Shown: positions 24,127-34,904 of the stretch, piece after piece | Layout: every line of letters begins with the position of its first letter | Numbering within the stretch: the first letter of the stretch is position 1 | Assembly: GCA_032716605.1 (NCBI GenBank) | Contig: CM064505.1 | Location: 45,128,062-45,192,061, forward strand | Source of the DNA: Paralithodes platypus | Lineage: Eukaryota; Arthropoda; Malacostraca; Decapoda; Lithodidae | Direction: 5' to 3' | DNA length: 64,000 nt | The notes under the pieces: model-generated | Seen by the model: only the letters and a program-made list of their open reading frames with translations | Database searches by the model: none | What the model was told of the DNA's origin: nothing | Program-made: the position numbers and the translations under genes

Positions 24127-24177
24127 GTGTGTGGTGTGGTGTGGTGTGGTGTGGTGTGGTGTGGTGTGGTGTGGTGT

Positions 24178-24236
<59 letters not shown>

Positions 24237-24257
24237 CGCGGGTATATATATATGAGC
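24127..24257 (-). repeat. Gga 3' UTR microsatellite (left copy)
   Basis: On the plus strand this is about 11 units of GTGTG-type pentamers followed by about 55 bp of (GT)n and a short (TA)n, starting within 25 bases of the Gga stop. The right copy has fewer pentamers and a longer GT run. No AATAAA was placed with confidence. Confidence 0.85.
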
Positions 24258-24347
24258 CTACAAGGGAAGACTATCCACCTCCCCCATCTCCGTGACGGGG
24301 TCATCATCCAGCGTGTAGCTTAACATCACCTTCAGGGACACATTTAA
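24258..24347 (-). CDS. Gga: Gga exon I (left copy): C-terminus and stop
   Basis: Acceptor TTGTTACAG; 30 codons including a TAG stop. It reads LNVSLKVMLSYTLDDDP then VTEMGEVDSLPL and stop, matching the last ear strand of GGA1 (LRYKLTFTMGDQTYNEMGDV). The phase matches exon H. The 3' untranslated region runs straight into an (AC)n microsatellite. Confidence 0.94.
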   Translation of the reverse strand, partial: LNVSLKVMLSYTLDDDPVTEMGEVDSLPL

Positions 24348-25541
24348 CTGTAACAAAATGAGTAGTCAGTCAGTTGAAGGATATATACTTCTCCAAAATG
24401 TATCAATTACTGTAACAGTCAGTTTTCATTCTTTAGTGGCTGAGCCCAATTACAGTACAGTACCTGTATAACAATTGAGAGCTGTGTATGGGTCTCTGTC
24501 GTACTGAAATAGGATAACGGCTCAGCCAGAGTAGTCATTGGTCTGAGGGACAGATAGCATGATGAAAGACGGGAGTTACCATGAGGCAAGAGTTAGTGCG
24601 CTTAATGGTACAGTAATACTATTGACATACCATTAATTACACCGGTGTTCTGTAAGACTAACAGACCATTTAGCAGAGTTGATATTGATTAAATCAATTT
24701 GATTTAATCACTTGATTAAATCAATGATTTTTTTACAAAAAAAATCATGATTTTTTTTTATTTTTTTTATCTGTGAATCAAAATAAAAAAAAAATCTGAA
24801 GATTTATCATGCTTCATAAGTTTGTGTAGGCATTGGTTCATTTTAAGATACTGGTACATTATGTAGTAACACAAATAACTGATAGCTTTAAATTTACAAA
24901 CAAATATATGTATACATATATTTAAAAAAAAATCAAATAAATCAAAAAAATCAAATAATCAAATAAATTTTGTTTTTTTTTGTTTTTTTTTAAATAAACA
25001 AAATAAACAACCCTGCCATTTAGCCTAACATAGTGTTCTTTTATTTAATAATTTTCATTTTAGTAAGTGTTGTTTCCACATAGCGATTTTGATAATTTAA
25101 TTTGACTTTATATTGTCCTTGTCCCAATTTTGGTTTGTTTAGTTTGCAAGTTTTACATTTTAATTTAAAGTAGTTTGGGTGTTCCTTCTCCTAAACAGGT
25201 TAGCTATCAAAGCAAAACAAGTCCCATCCACCTGCTCCTTTTAGTTGTTACTTACAACAAGCAGTACTATTTTTACTTGGGAACAAACCAGGCATTATTT
25301 TCCTGCTGAGCCAAAAGGTTTCCTATTGGATCTTCTGAATCAATACACTGCCATACCCAATTATACAATGATATGCATACGAGACTCTGTATAGAGTATA
25401 TTGTCTTATTACTATCTACAGTCTGTCTCGAGTCGGCCACCCCCAGCTATGGGGTATGTGCCTGTGTATATACATACATATATAGGCCTACATACATATT
25501 ATCTACAGTACAGTATAATTATTCATGTCTCTGTTGCTGAC

Positions 25542-25652
25542 CTTATTTGGGTTAGCGATGAGCATGATCTGTGTGATGGCTGGTGGTGGTAGGAAGGGAC
25601 TGTAGGGGGCCAGATCGGTGGAAGACGGGGGTTGTAGCCGCACTTTACAACC
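25542..25652 (-). CDS. Gga: Gga exon H (left copy): ear beta strands
   Basis: Acceptor ATGTTTCAG and donor AATAAG|GTCAGC; 111 bp, exactly 37 codons, phase 0 both sides. It encodes KVRLQPPSSTDLAPYSPF and PPPAITQIMLIANPNK, closely matching human KVKLQPPSGTELPAFNP and AITQVLLLANPQK. The acceptor and first 28 exon bases are duplicated just upstream (25681-25735); using that decoy would read into a stop after about ten codons. Confidence 0.95.
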
Positions 25653-25735
25653 CTGAAACATAAGAACATTACACTTTTAGGACGGGGCTTGTAGCCGGCT
25701 CTTACAACCCTGAAATACAAGAACATTACACCTTC
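25624..25735 (-). repeat. Tandem duplication of the Gga exon H acceptor (left copy)
   Basis: Two 55-57 bp units, each with TTTCAG and GGTTGTAA followed by CGGCTACAA. The one nearer the exon body is functional by frame. The right copy is at 50723-50834. Confidence 0.85.
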
Positions 25736-25954
25736 GATCATGTTTGGCAAAAGTTAGCTGAAAATACCAAAAAAACATGCCTCCAGAGAAATGCAATATG
25801 AAGATATGATGCAGATGCAGTTTGATGCAGTTTTTAACGCCGTACACTCCCTTCATTGGCGAGGCTTGGGCGTGCCCTTGTTACAGGACTTTACTAGACA
25901 TTTGCCACGAATCGCTAGACATGTGTGTCCAAACTCTTAACGTCTACCAATGGC

Positions 25955-26035
25955 ACAGGGTGGGATCGAACTGCCAACCCTTTGATCAGCAGTCAGATGC
26001 GGTACAGACAATGCCACGGCCCGCGGCATGGATAT
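25955..26035 (-). repeat. tRNA-like SINE head in Gga intron G-H (left copy)
   Basis: The minus strand has GCAGTTCGATCCCACCC (B-box-like) preceded by GTGGCATTGTCTGTACC. The right copy is at 51055-51135. Confidence 0.5.
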
Positions 26036-26184
26036 AATAAATTCATTATACTGTATACAAAGATAAAAAAAGAGAGACAATGATAAGAAAAGACAAGCAG
26101 ACATAGAGAACAATAAAGAAAATACAGATAAATAAACTAAAGAGAATAATAAAGAAAACAAAGAGACTAAAATAGACAAAATAC

Positions 26185-26348
26185 CTTAGGCACAACAGCT
26201 TGGAGGACATAGTTGCTGATGGGGTGAGAGTTGTGAGAGATGACAGACACCACCACCACAGACACGTCATCCCGAGGTTGGTTCTCCGTGAAGTGTAAAG
26301 TAACACTCGCGTCGTTACTATCCAGGACCTGCACTGATCCTTGCTTGC
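26185..26348 (-). CDS. Gga: Gga exon G (left copy): core of the gamma-adaptin ear
   Basis: Acceptor CGTCCCAG and donor CCTAAG|GTATTTTG; 164 bp, phase 1 in and phase 0 out. It reads KQGSVQVLDSNDASVTLHF, then DDVSVVVVSVISH, then YVLQAVVPK. This lines up with the human GGA1 ear (VTVYDQHGFRILFHF, SDVLVVVVSML, NIVFQSAVPK). The ear binds accessory proteins with short acidic-aromatic motifs. No frame damage is seen. Confidence 0.95.
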
Positions 26349-26684
26349 CTGGGACGTATAAAGGTAAAAATTAGTGGTCTTATATTAGCCTGCTCTTTGT
26401 CATAGCACGTATCTCCGTATATTTGCAATTTAGAGCCTCAGGTGGGTGAGTTACCGACCCTGATACACAGGGACTACTTCATATAATTAATTAAATTAAA
26501 TTGGGATCTTAACATCACAGAGGAAATATATATTTTCCATGTACTGTAAGCAATGTCTTGAAATTGCAACAAGCTTTTTAAGAAAGCGTTGACCTGAATT
26601 GTGACGTGCCTTGAAAATGCATGATCATGTGTATCCTCTGTGCTTCTCAGTAAACCCACACATACAGTAAGATTCATACAGCTA

Positions 26685-27137
26685 CAGTAAAATCTTGCCC
26701 ATTCAGACTAATTGCGGGAGAACCCTGTCTGGATCTGGCAAAAGTCTGGACATATATTTAGCCATCCAGACAAATCCGGATGGCTAAAACATGAGTTCGG
26801 ATATTTAACTTAAATAACCATACTTAGGCTTCAGCCATCCAGACAAATTCGGATGGCTGAAAAATGAGTCCAGATATCTAACTTAAACAACCAGACTTAG
26901 GTTTCAGCCATCCAGACAAATCCGGATGGCTAACATACAAGTCTGGATATCTAACACTGGATGTAAATAATATGTGTGGAAACTTGTATTCGTCTCGTTC
27001 GTTTTCGGATTGACTTATATTTTTCCCAAACAATCCAGACAAGTCTGGTTGGCTGAAACATAAGTCTGGATCGAAATGCCTGTCTGGATCTCTTGGGTTT
27101 CCGGATCTGAGAGCATCGGATGGGAGGGGTTCTACTG
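26685..27137. mobile_element. Tigger-like MITE with repeated hairpins in Gga intron F-G (left copy)
   Basis: Ends CAGTAAAATCTTGCCC and GGAGGGGTTCTACTG, TA on both sides. The interior has about 72-75 bp imperfect tandem units, each with a hairpin AGCCATCC ... GGATGGCT (26760, 26833, 26906). The right copy is at 51785-52237. Confidence 0.8.
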
Positions 27138-27396
27138 TATGTGGTAATGAAAGAGTCTAACACATTAGATAATTTGCATAATCAATAATAAAAACATATA
27201 ATACAGTATGGCCTTCTCACTAGATGTCACACAAATTATCAAAGTATATTGGCAAACCAGTGATATTAACTGTACTTTACATGTAAAAGGAGGAAATACA
27301 AAACAAATGTAAAGAAAATAAACGACTAACTACAAACTCAGGCAGCAAACCTTAAAAAATCACCACATCAACAAAGAATGATAAATGAGCACTGAC

Positions 27397-27877
27397 CTGG
27401 CTTAATACTTTCTAAGGTAACTTTGATGTCTGTCATGGGTTTAACTTCCATAAACTGAGGATTGGAGGAGGAACTTCTTCTTCTAGTTTCCTCCGGTCTC
27501 TTCACTGAGGGCACTTTGGATTCCTCACACACCTTTTTACTACTCGCTTGTACATCCAGTTCTGCGTTAGATGTGTTCTTTGCTTCCACAACACTACTAC
27601 TATGACTATCTAATAAACTACTATCGTCCAGAAGGTCCACGGGGAGATCAGTGCTATTCTCCTTGGGTATACTAGTGCCAATGTCCCCACTCAGCAGATC
27701 CATACCCAGTAGAGTGTCAACTGTTCCACCCCCACCCCCAATACCCCCACTCGCACTGGTCGGAACTGCCGCTCCCGCACTGTTCTTGGGCGCAGCTGGA
27801 GCGGAGGTCAGGACGCTGCTGTGCTGCTGTTGCTTCAGCTGGTTCATACTCAGCTTCTCTGCAGCCTTGAATTGGAC
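27397..27877 (-). CDS. Gga: Gga exon F (left copy): distal hinge and first strand of the ear
   Basis: Acceptor CTCTCCACAG and donor AAGCCAG|GTCAGT; 481 bp, phase 0 in and phase 1 out. It starts VQFKAAEKLSMNQLKQQQ, comparable to VRWEK and RLTLRDLQN of human GGA1. It carries a Gly-rich linker, TLLGMDLLSGD (LLGMD fits the clathrin box) and LLDDSSLLDS, where DSSLL fits the DxxLL form of internal autoinhibitory motifs known in mammalian GGAs. A basic, Ser-rich segment follows. It ends DIKVTLESIKPG, matching VPLESIKPS at the start of the GGA ear. Clathrin binding and autoinhibition are inferred from motif form only. Identical in the right copy. Confidence 0.93.
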
Positions 27878-27957
27878 CTGTGGAGAGGGTTGCTGGGATA
27901 ATTCAATGAAACAAAGCAAAGCATTCAAATTTTAAAAGTGCCTGAATAATATAAATG

Positions 27958-28011
27958 TCCTGGCCAAAAAATGTACAAATTGATCTAGAAGGGGGATCTA
28001 TTGGATGTTTT
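27958..28011 (+). repeat. Left piece of the R1 repeat interrupted by the piggyBac-like element
   Basis: This segment and 31581-31669 are the two sides of one R1 repeat copy (consensus seen intact at 15523-15873). The right side ends CCATCCCCCC followed by TTAA. Confidence 0.8.
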
Positions 28012-28358
28012 TTAACCCTTATTTAGCGGGTGGTCAGGTATTTTACACTGTACCGCTCAGCGGGCATAATCCCGAAATATTCGCTCAATTTCACTCGCCC
28101 TAGCGCCGTTACTATGGCTCCAATGCGAACGAAACGATCATTTTGGAAAGAGCAACTCTTCGTCTCCCCATATAAGTCTATGAATGGATGTTATGAATGA
28201 GTGTGGAGGGTGGGAAGAGGTGAGGAAGAGGAGGTACTTTTTGGTCTATTTCCCAGGCGCGTTCGGTTGCGTTCGCTTTGGCCTGACTTCGGCCTCTAGC
28301 GCGTCTAGTATTCCTTCGGTAATCGGTCTTATTTTTCTCTTATTTCTCCTTATTTCTG

Positions 28359-28360
<2 letters not shown>

Positions 28361-28417
<57 letters not shown>
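28361..28417. repeat. (TC)n tract inside the piggyBac-like element (left copy)
   Basis: Nearly pure TC dinucleotides with further CT-rich blocks to 28650 and at 29188-29215 and 29362-29392. Hydrophobic or Arg/Glu-rich open frames here are artefacts. Confidence 0.95.
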
Positions 28418-28419
<2 letters not shown>

Positions 28420-28822
28420 GTCTGTCTGTCTGTTTCTCTTTCTCTCTCTCTCTGGCTTGCTCGCTTTCCCTCTCTCGCGCGCTCTGTCTCTCTCTCTCTC
28501 TTCCTCATCCGTATATGTAATTCTCATTATTATTTTCTCTAATCTCTCTCACTCCTCCTGTCTGTCTGTCTCTCTGGCTCGCTCGCTTTCCCTCTCTTGT
28601 GCTCCCTTTCTCTCTTCCTCATCCGTATTATGTATTTCTCATTATTATTTTCTCTAACTAATCCCTCTATTTCATTTATTTGCTTGTAATATTTCTGTAT
28701 TATTATATCTTTTTCACTCTGTCTTCAGTTCAGTTTCTGTATTCTCTCTATACGGTGGGAATGGTATTTCGTATGAGGGATGTGCAGCACAAATATTCAA
28801 TCTTTCGTGGTTTGGTTGTTTG

Positions 28823-29360
28823 TATTACCGTAAGAAATTTACTGAACGCCTGCAAATAATACGCTATAAAATGCTTGCAATCAAACTCTCAAGCAATTTC
28901 AAGGTCACATGCAATTATAAATGTAGGCTATAGGTAACCGACCCAGAGAGGAAGAGACAAGAGAGAGTGTCGTGATAATATAACAATGTTACATATGTAT
29001 CATATATATGAAAAAATAATATATACGGTAGGCCTACATCTGTTCCCCACAATCATATAATGCCAAGCACAAATATTCAATCTTTCATTGTTTGTATTAC
29101 CGTAAGAAATTTACTGAACGCCTGCAAATAATACGCTATAAAATGCTTGCAATCTCTCTATTTTCTCTAATCTCTCTCACTCTTCCTGTCTCTCTCTCTC
29201 TCTCTCTCTCTCTGGCTCGCTCGCTTTCCCTCTTCCTCATCCGTATTATGTATTTCTCATTATTATTTTCTCTAACTAATCCCTCTATTACATTTATTTG
29301 CTTGTAATATTTCTGTATTATTATATCTTTTTCACTCTTTCTTCAGTTCAGTTTCTGCAT

Positions 29361-29392
<32 letters not shown>

Positions 29393-31040
29393 TGTTTCGC
29401 TTGCTTTGCAGGAATTTTGTTTTTGTTTTATATATAATATATAATAATTTACTTATCATTACTTACTATATCGTATAAACAATAGTAGGTAGCCAACTTA
29501 CCATAATACCGATACACCAAACCGATCCGCATGCGGTTTTGTTTATCACCTGTTTACTAAAGTGCCACCATTATCGATTTTCTTGGAGCCGACTAGAGCG
29601 GGAGGCTTACCAATTGAAATTAAATCCGCTAGCATATATTGTTAGATGTAAGACATGATAAATACCACTAGAAATATGAATTGGCAAAATCCATATAATA
29701 TCACTTCGAAATTGTTCTGAAATTTCAAAACAAAACCGCTAGTGTAAGTCATTGCTGCTAGATCGAAGTAAAGGTCTCTAGATCTAGCAGAAGTCGCTAT
29801 ACGTATTGGCAGTACTGCACACTCATTCATTTCATTCATTCATTTTCTATTGAGCTCGTCCTGGAATCTTTACGACTCTGAATCTTACGATTGCCGACGG
29901 CGATACGTTGTTGACATTGTTGTTGATGTTCCAGTGGAGGGATGAACAAAATATTGTCCTTGTCCAATAATAGCTATTTCATAGTCCCACAGGACTTATT
30001 TTGATATATTTATCAAATTTATTGAACGCCTGAAAATAATACGCTATAAAATGCTTGCAATCAAACTTTCAAGCAATTACAAGGTCACATGCAATTATAA
30101 AAAGGTATATTGTAGACCACAATCTTCGCCAAGCTTCGTTGTTGCTTGTATTATCGTGAGAAATGTACCATACACCCTGGTTATCGTGAGAAATTTACCG
30201 AACGCCTGCAAATAATACGCTATAATATGCTTGCAATCAAACTCTCAAGCAATTTCAATGTCACATGCAGTATAGGTAGACCCAGAGAGGAAGACAGACA
30301 GAGAGAGAGGGGAGGTCAAAAACATCTGCTAGGTGTGATTTCCCCTGGGAGGGAAGAGATTAGTTAGGGGCGTGCCCTGGCCTACATCAGACAAAGAGAG
30401 TACAAAGGAGTACACACAAAGAGAGTGAGACAGAGAGAGAGAGAGAGAGAGTAGTGATAATATAAAAATGTTACACATGTATCATATAATAATGAAAACA
30501 TAATATATACGGTAGGCCTACATCTGTTCTCCACAATCATATAATGCCAAGCACAAATATTCAATCTTTGGTTGTTTGTATTACCGTAAGAAATTTACCG
30601 AACGCCTGCAAATAATACGCTATAAATGCAAAGGAAATTTCTTGTAGAGTGCAATTTTGAGGACGTAACGTGCTCTGAGAGAGAGCGGAGCGGTGATTAG
30701 GAGCATAAATTACCTCAAGACCGCTCGCCACACAGGGAATTCTATAAGGAAATTACCGTATTTTAGGGTTTTTGCACTCGTGTTTTACGATCGTTGAAAG
30801 ACAACCAGCTATCGTAAAAGGATGGTTCGGGTGTCATTGGAAAGCTCAATTTACGCACTTTCAGGATACATACTTGTATTACGCTCTGGGTCTTGTTTAT
30901 GCATGAAAAAGAGCACGGAACAACCCCATTTAGGGTAAAAAAAAAAACCCGCTGGGGGCACAGTGAAATATACTCCACCAGCCGCTCGTAAGGTGATAAA
31001 ATGCTTGCAATCACATTTTCAAGCAATTATAAAATATAAA
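28823..31040. repeat. About six subrepeats inside the piggyBac-like element (left copy)
   Basis: The unit GAAATTTACTGAACGCCTGC, AATAATACGCTATAAAATGC, TTGCAATCAAACTCTCAAGC occurs whole or in part near 28823, 29093, 30007, 30165, 30577 and 30997. Units are direct repeats. The same layout is at about 53920-56140. Confidence 0.85.
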
Positions 31041-31050
31041 TTGTACTTAC

Positions 31051-31272
31051 CAACACCCACACCAGTATGTTCTTCGTCAGGAACATCTCCAATTTGCTCA
31101 AGGTCTGTCCAATATCAACCACAACATCCACCCCACGCAAATTATGGTTGGGGTGAAAGCCTATGATCGGGTTATTTTCGTCTTCCGAGTCATCCACACT
31201 ACCAAAACTCTCACCCAGACCTTCGACGGTTTCATCCAACAGCTTATTAGAAAGTTCTGAAGAGTTCAGCAT
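31051..31272 (-). pseudogene. Possible N-terminus of the piggyBac-like transposase (left copy)
   Basis: An open frame starting ATG about 300 bp inside the right inverted repeat: MLNSSELSNKLLDETVEGLG, then SVDDSEDENNP, ending HTGVGVG at a GTAAGT. Acidic, Ser-rich N-termini are common in piggyBac-type transposases, and position and strand fit, but no catalytic motif is present. One G is missing here relative to the right copy. Its phase-1 end cannot join Gga exon F (phase 0), so it is not a Gga exon. Confidence 0.45.
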
Positions 31273-31685
31273 GATATCTAGTTTCTGGGTGGTGAGCCGG
31301 GCGTGGTTAGTAGGGTGGCGCGACGCACTAGGGATTGGCGGCCACCGAATCGAACACGGGCAAATCTTGACCTTCCATTATGGCTGCTTGAGGGTCACTT
31401 AGTCACGGTCACGCAGTGGGGATGTGTGGGTGGGCCCTAGTAGTACACCGCCTGACCACCAAGTTTCGCTTTCCACCAAAATTAGGGCGGGAATACGCCC
31501 ACGGACTTAAGTCCGACCCCGCCATTTAGTCCAATTTTCTCGTATCGGACTTAAGTCCGACCCCGCTAAATAAGGGTTAAAGTTTGATGGAGGTCTAGGG
31601 AGGAAACTAGAGAAAAAAATAAAAATAATAAATAATGAAATAATAGAGCTAAAAATGAACCATCCCCCCTTAATAAAAGTGTTAC

Positions 31686-31795
31686 CTGGACGGGTATGTT
31701 TGGCGGGAGGTGTTGCTTGATGAGAGAGGTCCCCAGGGCAGCCAAGTCATCCAGGGGGTCTAACTTCTCCTTCCCACTACCCTTACCATCATCAC
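31686..31795 (-). CDS. Gga: Gga exon E (left copy): conserved hinge motif
   Basis: Acceptor GCCCTCAG and donor GTCCAG|GTAACAC; 110 bp, phase 1 in and phase 0 out. It encodes KLDPLDDLAALGTSLIKQHL then PPN, matching human GGA1 LDDLDLLGKTLLQQSLPP, one of the few conserved islands of the hinge. The piggyBac-like insertion begins about 110 bp into the next intron. The left and right copies are identical in frame. Confidence 0.92.
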
Positions 31796-31816
31796 CTGAG
31801 GGCGTACATTAAATTA

Positions 31817-32219
31817 CAGGTCTCCCTCGATATACGATTGGGTTACGTTCCTGAAAACCCGATCTTAAATAGAAAAATCATATAGCAAACCCTAAAATTA
31901 ATGGGGTAAATGGGATGCATTCTGGGACCAGCCAAAACTCAAACACAAACTCCTAAAAACCCATAACAATATTGTAAATTGGGGCATTGGATAGTGAGGG
32001 AGTTAGTTATGTAGTTATTATGTTCCCTCCACCAACCGACTTTACTCCTAAACTCAATTAATTAAATCAACAAATACATGTGGCAGTCCAGGGATTCGAA
32101 CCTAGGATGCTCACACCGAAATTCAGTGCATTTATCCATTGCGCTACGAAGAGCAGATTAACCAGACCACTTGAGCTCCATACGGAACTCTCGTAGGTCT
32201 GGCTAGTGAGGGAAACCTG
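31817..32219. mobile_element. Tigger-like MITE carrying a tRNA-derived SINE
   Basis: Ends CAGGTCTCCCTCGATATACG and AGGGAAACCTG with TA flanks. It is interrupted by the SINE at 32002-32203. The right copy is at about 56924-57324. Confidence 0.75.
32002..32203 (-). mobile_element. tRNA-derived SINE (left copy)
   Basis: 10 bp target duplication TAGTGAGGGA (31992-32001, 32204-32213). The head has an A-box-like TAGCGCAATGGATAA and a B box GGTTCGAATCC on the minus strand, so it is likely polymerase III transcribed. Related heads occur at 19810-19890 and 44910-44990. Confidence 0.8.
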
Positions 32220-32312
32220 TATATAACTTGCAAATCAAACAAACCAAAACAGGAACCACACAATATAAAAACAAAATATCATATCAAAATCACTATGTGG
32301 AAATAATGCATT

Positions 32313-33830
32313 CTATCTATTGCCTGACACCGTGATCCCCGAAGGGGTGACCACGAACGAACCGCCCTTATGCACCTCTGTCCCAAGTCAGTCGACGCCC
32401 CTCCCCCCAACAAGCATCGCCTTCGTTCATATAATTCCTCACTCCATCCTTCCACCTCTCCCTCTCTGTCACTCCACCTCGCTCTCGTACACCCTCTTAG
32501 TCATTCTCTCGTTTTCCATACGTTCCATATGGCCGAACCATCTCAAGTTGTTCCTTTTCACACTTTCCAGCACATCTACCTCCACACCACACCTCCTTCT
32601 TACTTCTTCATTAGTCTGTCTATCCCTCCATGTAACTCCGCACGCACTTCTTAAGTAATTCATTTCCACTGCTCTCACTCTTGGTCTGAGTCTCTCAACC
32701 AACGTCCACGCTTCGCTTCCGTAAGTCAGTGTCGGGATTACCACACTGTCATGCAAGGACTTCTTCACTTCCATACTGACCACCCTATTTCTTGTTACTG
32801 CTTTCAGCGTTCCTACAACCCTCTTCCCCTGTTGTACCCTCTCCCGCACTTCTTCATCCAGTCCCATCTTTACTCAACACACTGCCCAGATACTTAAAAG
32901 AGTTGACGATCTCCATAGCCTGACCGTTCAGCTTCACCTCACACTGTGACTTCACCCCTTTCGAAGACCATAACCTTGCTCTTCCCCGCATTTACCTTCA
33001 AATTCAGTTTTTTGCACACTGTTCCAAACTCATTTACCAGACCCTGCAACTCCCATTCATTATCACTCATCAGAACTGTATCATCCGCAAACAGCAGTAA
33101 AGGTAGCTTCCTCTCATTTCCCTCCCTTTTCAGCGATACACCAACATCCACTGCTCTTGATAGTATTTCTTTCATGACTCCATCCATATATACAGTAAAC
33201 AACCATGGGGACATCACACACCCCTGTTTCAAACCAACATTCAGGTCAAAGAACTCGCTCTGCTCACTCTCCACACGTACTGCCGCCTTTGCACCCTCAT
33301 ACATGCTCTTCACTGCTTTCAGCAACTTGCCCTCTACTCCGTATATTCTAAGTACTTTCCACAAACCTTCTCTATCCACTCTGTCATAGGCCTTCTCCAA
33401 GTCCATAAAGGCAACATACACCTTTTGTTTCTTCTCCAGATATTTCTCCACAACACAATTCAGGGTAAAAATCTGATCTACACATCCTCTTCCCTTCCTA
33501 AAACCTCCCTGCTCATCGCCTATCCATTTCTCCATTTTCACTCTCACTCTCTCAATCACTACCCTACTGTATACCTTCCCTACTACGCTTAGAAGACATA
33601 TTCCTCGTGGTTACCACACACTCCTCTTTCCCCTTTGCCCTTATATAGGGGGACTATTATGCCAGTCTTCCAGTCATTGGGTGCACTCCCCTTCTCCCAT
33701 GCTAGTTTGCACATTTTCCATACCCATTCGATCACTATCTCACCACCATACCTCAACATTTCCCCACACACTCCATCTGTTCCTGGTGCTTTCCCCAGCT
33801 TCACTCTTTTCATGGCTTCCCACACTTCTG
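32313..33830 (-). mobile_element. LINE-A: RTE-like non-LTR retrotransposon, 5'-truncated (left copy)
   Basis: About 1.5 kb on the minus strand: RT domain, C-terminal region and a (GATA)-type tail (TATCTAT on the plus strand). The 5' endonuclease is absent. Frame breaks: one G missing near 33604, two bases missing near 32946 and one shared break near 32870. A short internal deletion near 32440 removes part of the C-terminus relative to 13921-14272. Confidence 0.88.
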
Positions 33831-34087
33831 ACTTCCAAATTGACTAATTCCTTGAACGTGACGATAGTGCGTTGTTATATGTGCGATTAGTTTGCTTGGG
33901 AAACAGAATAACTTGCTCATGTAGTAATGTACACCCTATGTGGTGGATTGTGTTCTTTTATTTATAATGAATTATTATCTTGGTTAAGCGTTGTTTCCAC
34001 ATAGCGATTTTGATAAGTTGTTTAGTCTTTTTACTGTGTTCATCAAAGTTTTGGTTTGTTTATTTTGCAAGTTTTACATTATAATTT
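33831..34087 (+). repeat. R2 dispersed repeat, full copy (left)
   Basis: Starts ACTTCCAAATTGACTAATTC, contains CCACATAGCGATTTTGATAA and ends TTTTGCAAGTTTTACATTAT. A second full copy is at 18597-18882. Shorter 3' copies occur at 25033-25166 and 38026-38165 (+) and 13798-13880, 20458-20530, 32225-32310 and 36858-37412 (-). No terminal inverted repeats seen. Class unknown. Confidence 0.75.
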
Positions 34088-34507
34088 AGCAAAATAATAT
34101 GAAATGAAAAATACACAAAACCATTATATAGAATGCATATCACAATATGAGCAAGTTAATTTGTTTCCCATGTAAACATATATTAACGTACTCTCGTCAT
34201 ATTCAAGGAAATAGTCAACTGTGAAGTTCAAGATTTTCTGGTAATAAACAGGTTAGTCAAGTCAAGTTTAAGTTCGGTTAAGGGGATCGTCCGTTTATAA
34301 TATAGTGAATTTTGGTTCTAAAATCTGATCTCAAATAAAAAAAAAATAGACTTGTAAGGTCTGGCTGGTATGCTACCATTGGAACATGAGACTGAAATAG
34401 TACTTCTAAAGGATCAGTTAGTCTTAAAAATATACTGTATTGATCGCATAACACTAAAACTTCTATTGGCAACCTTTGATTCGCAGCTTTTTTCTGGCAA
34501 CATCTTG

Positions 34508-34904
34508 TTGTTGTTGTTGTTGTTCCCCAAGCTGCCTGGCCGAACAGCCCCAAGGCCCCGAGCAAGGCCAAGGCCATAACCGAGCACCCCCACAGAACCC
34601 TCCCTGCCGACCACAATAAAGCCTGGGTGACCGAAGCCACTCCATGGTGGGGAGCTGAGGAGGGTGCGGAAACGCCCGGGAAACCAAAGCCCCACCCAGG
34701 GCCCTGTGCCCCTCAGCAATTATGAAGAGAAAGTTGAGGGGCAAAGGAAAAATGTGACGCTTTGGCTTCCAATCTTGGTAGATTGGGAGGTCAATCCACG
34801 GAAAAGACGCCGTCACTTGAGATCTAGAAAATATATAAGTAAAAGGAACAGTCAGAGTAAGCTATGGGTATGGCAGAGATCGCTCAGTTCTCACTCTGAT
34901 AGAC
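34508..34904 (-). mobile_element. SINE-AAC in Gga intron D-E (left copy)
   Basis: 397 bp on the minus strand with a 15 bp target duplication TCTGGCAACATCTTG (34493-34507, 34905-34919). Confidence 0.9.

Larger units (their letters stand above)
28016..31576 (-). mobile_element. piggyBac-like element in Gga intron E-F (left copy)
   Basis: A 3.56 kb element bounded by TTAA at 28012-28015 and 31577-31580. The ends are inverted: CCCTTATTTAGCGGG on the left and CCCGCTAAATAAGGG on the right. TTAA targets and CCC termini are piggyBac hallmarks. The flanks rejoin into a dispersed repeat (27958-28011 plus 31581-31669) whose uninterrupted copies occur elsewhere in the window, giving an empty-site proof. 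Inside are a short acidic open frame (31051-31272), a long (TC)n tract and about six copies of a subrepeat. No catalytic transposase core was found, so it is non-autonomous. Two copies of GGACTTAAGTCC lie next to the right end. Confidence 0.85.

Noticed and set aside
28184..28657. 157-codon open frame rich in Leu/Ser
   Set aside because: It is a (TC)n tract and neighbouring CT-rich repeats inside the piggyBac-like element.
31051..31272. Possible extra Gga exon
   Set aside because: The end phase does not fit exon F, E joins F directly in phase, and the frame lies wholly inside the TTAA-bounded insertion.
34414..34816. Several 100-120 codon frames with Gly/Trp-rich sequence (also at 3383, 14869, 37047, 62170)
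   Set aside because: All lie inside SINE-AAC copies and recur wherever the SINE does; repeat shadows, not proteins.
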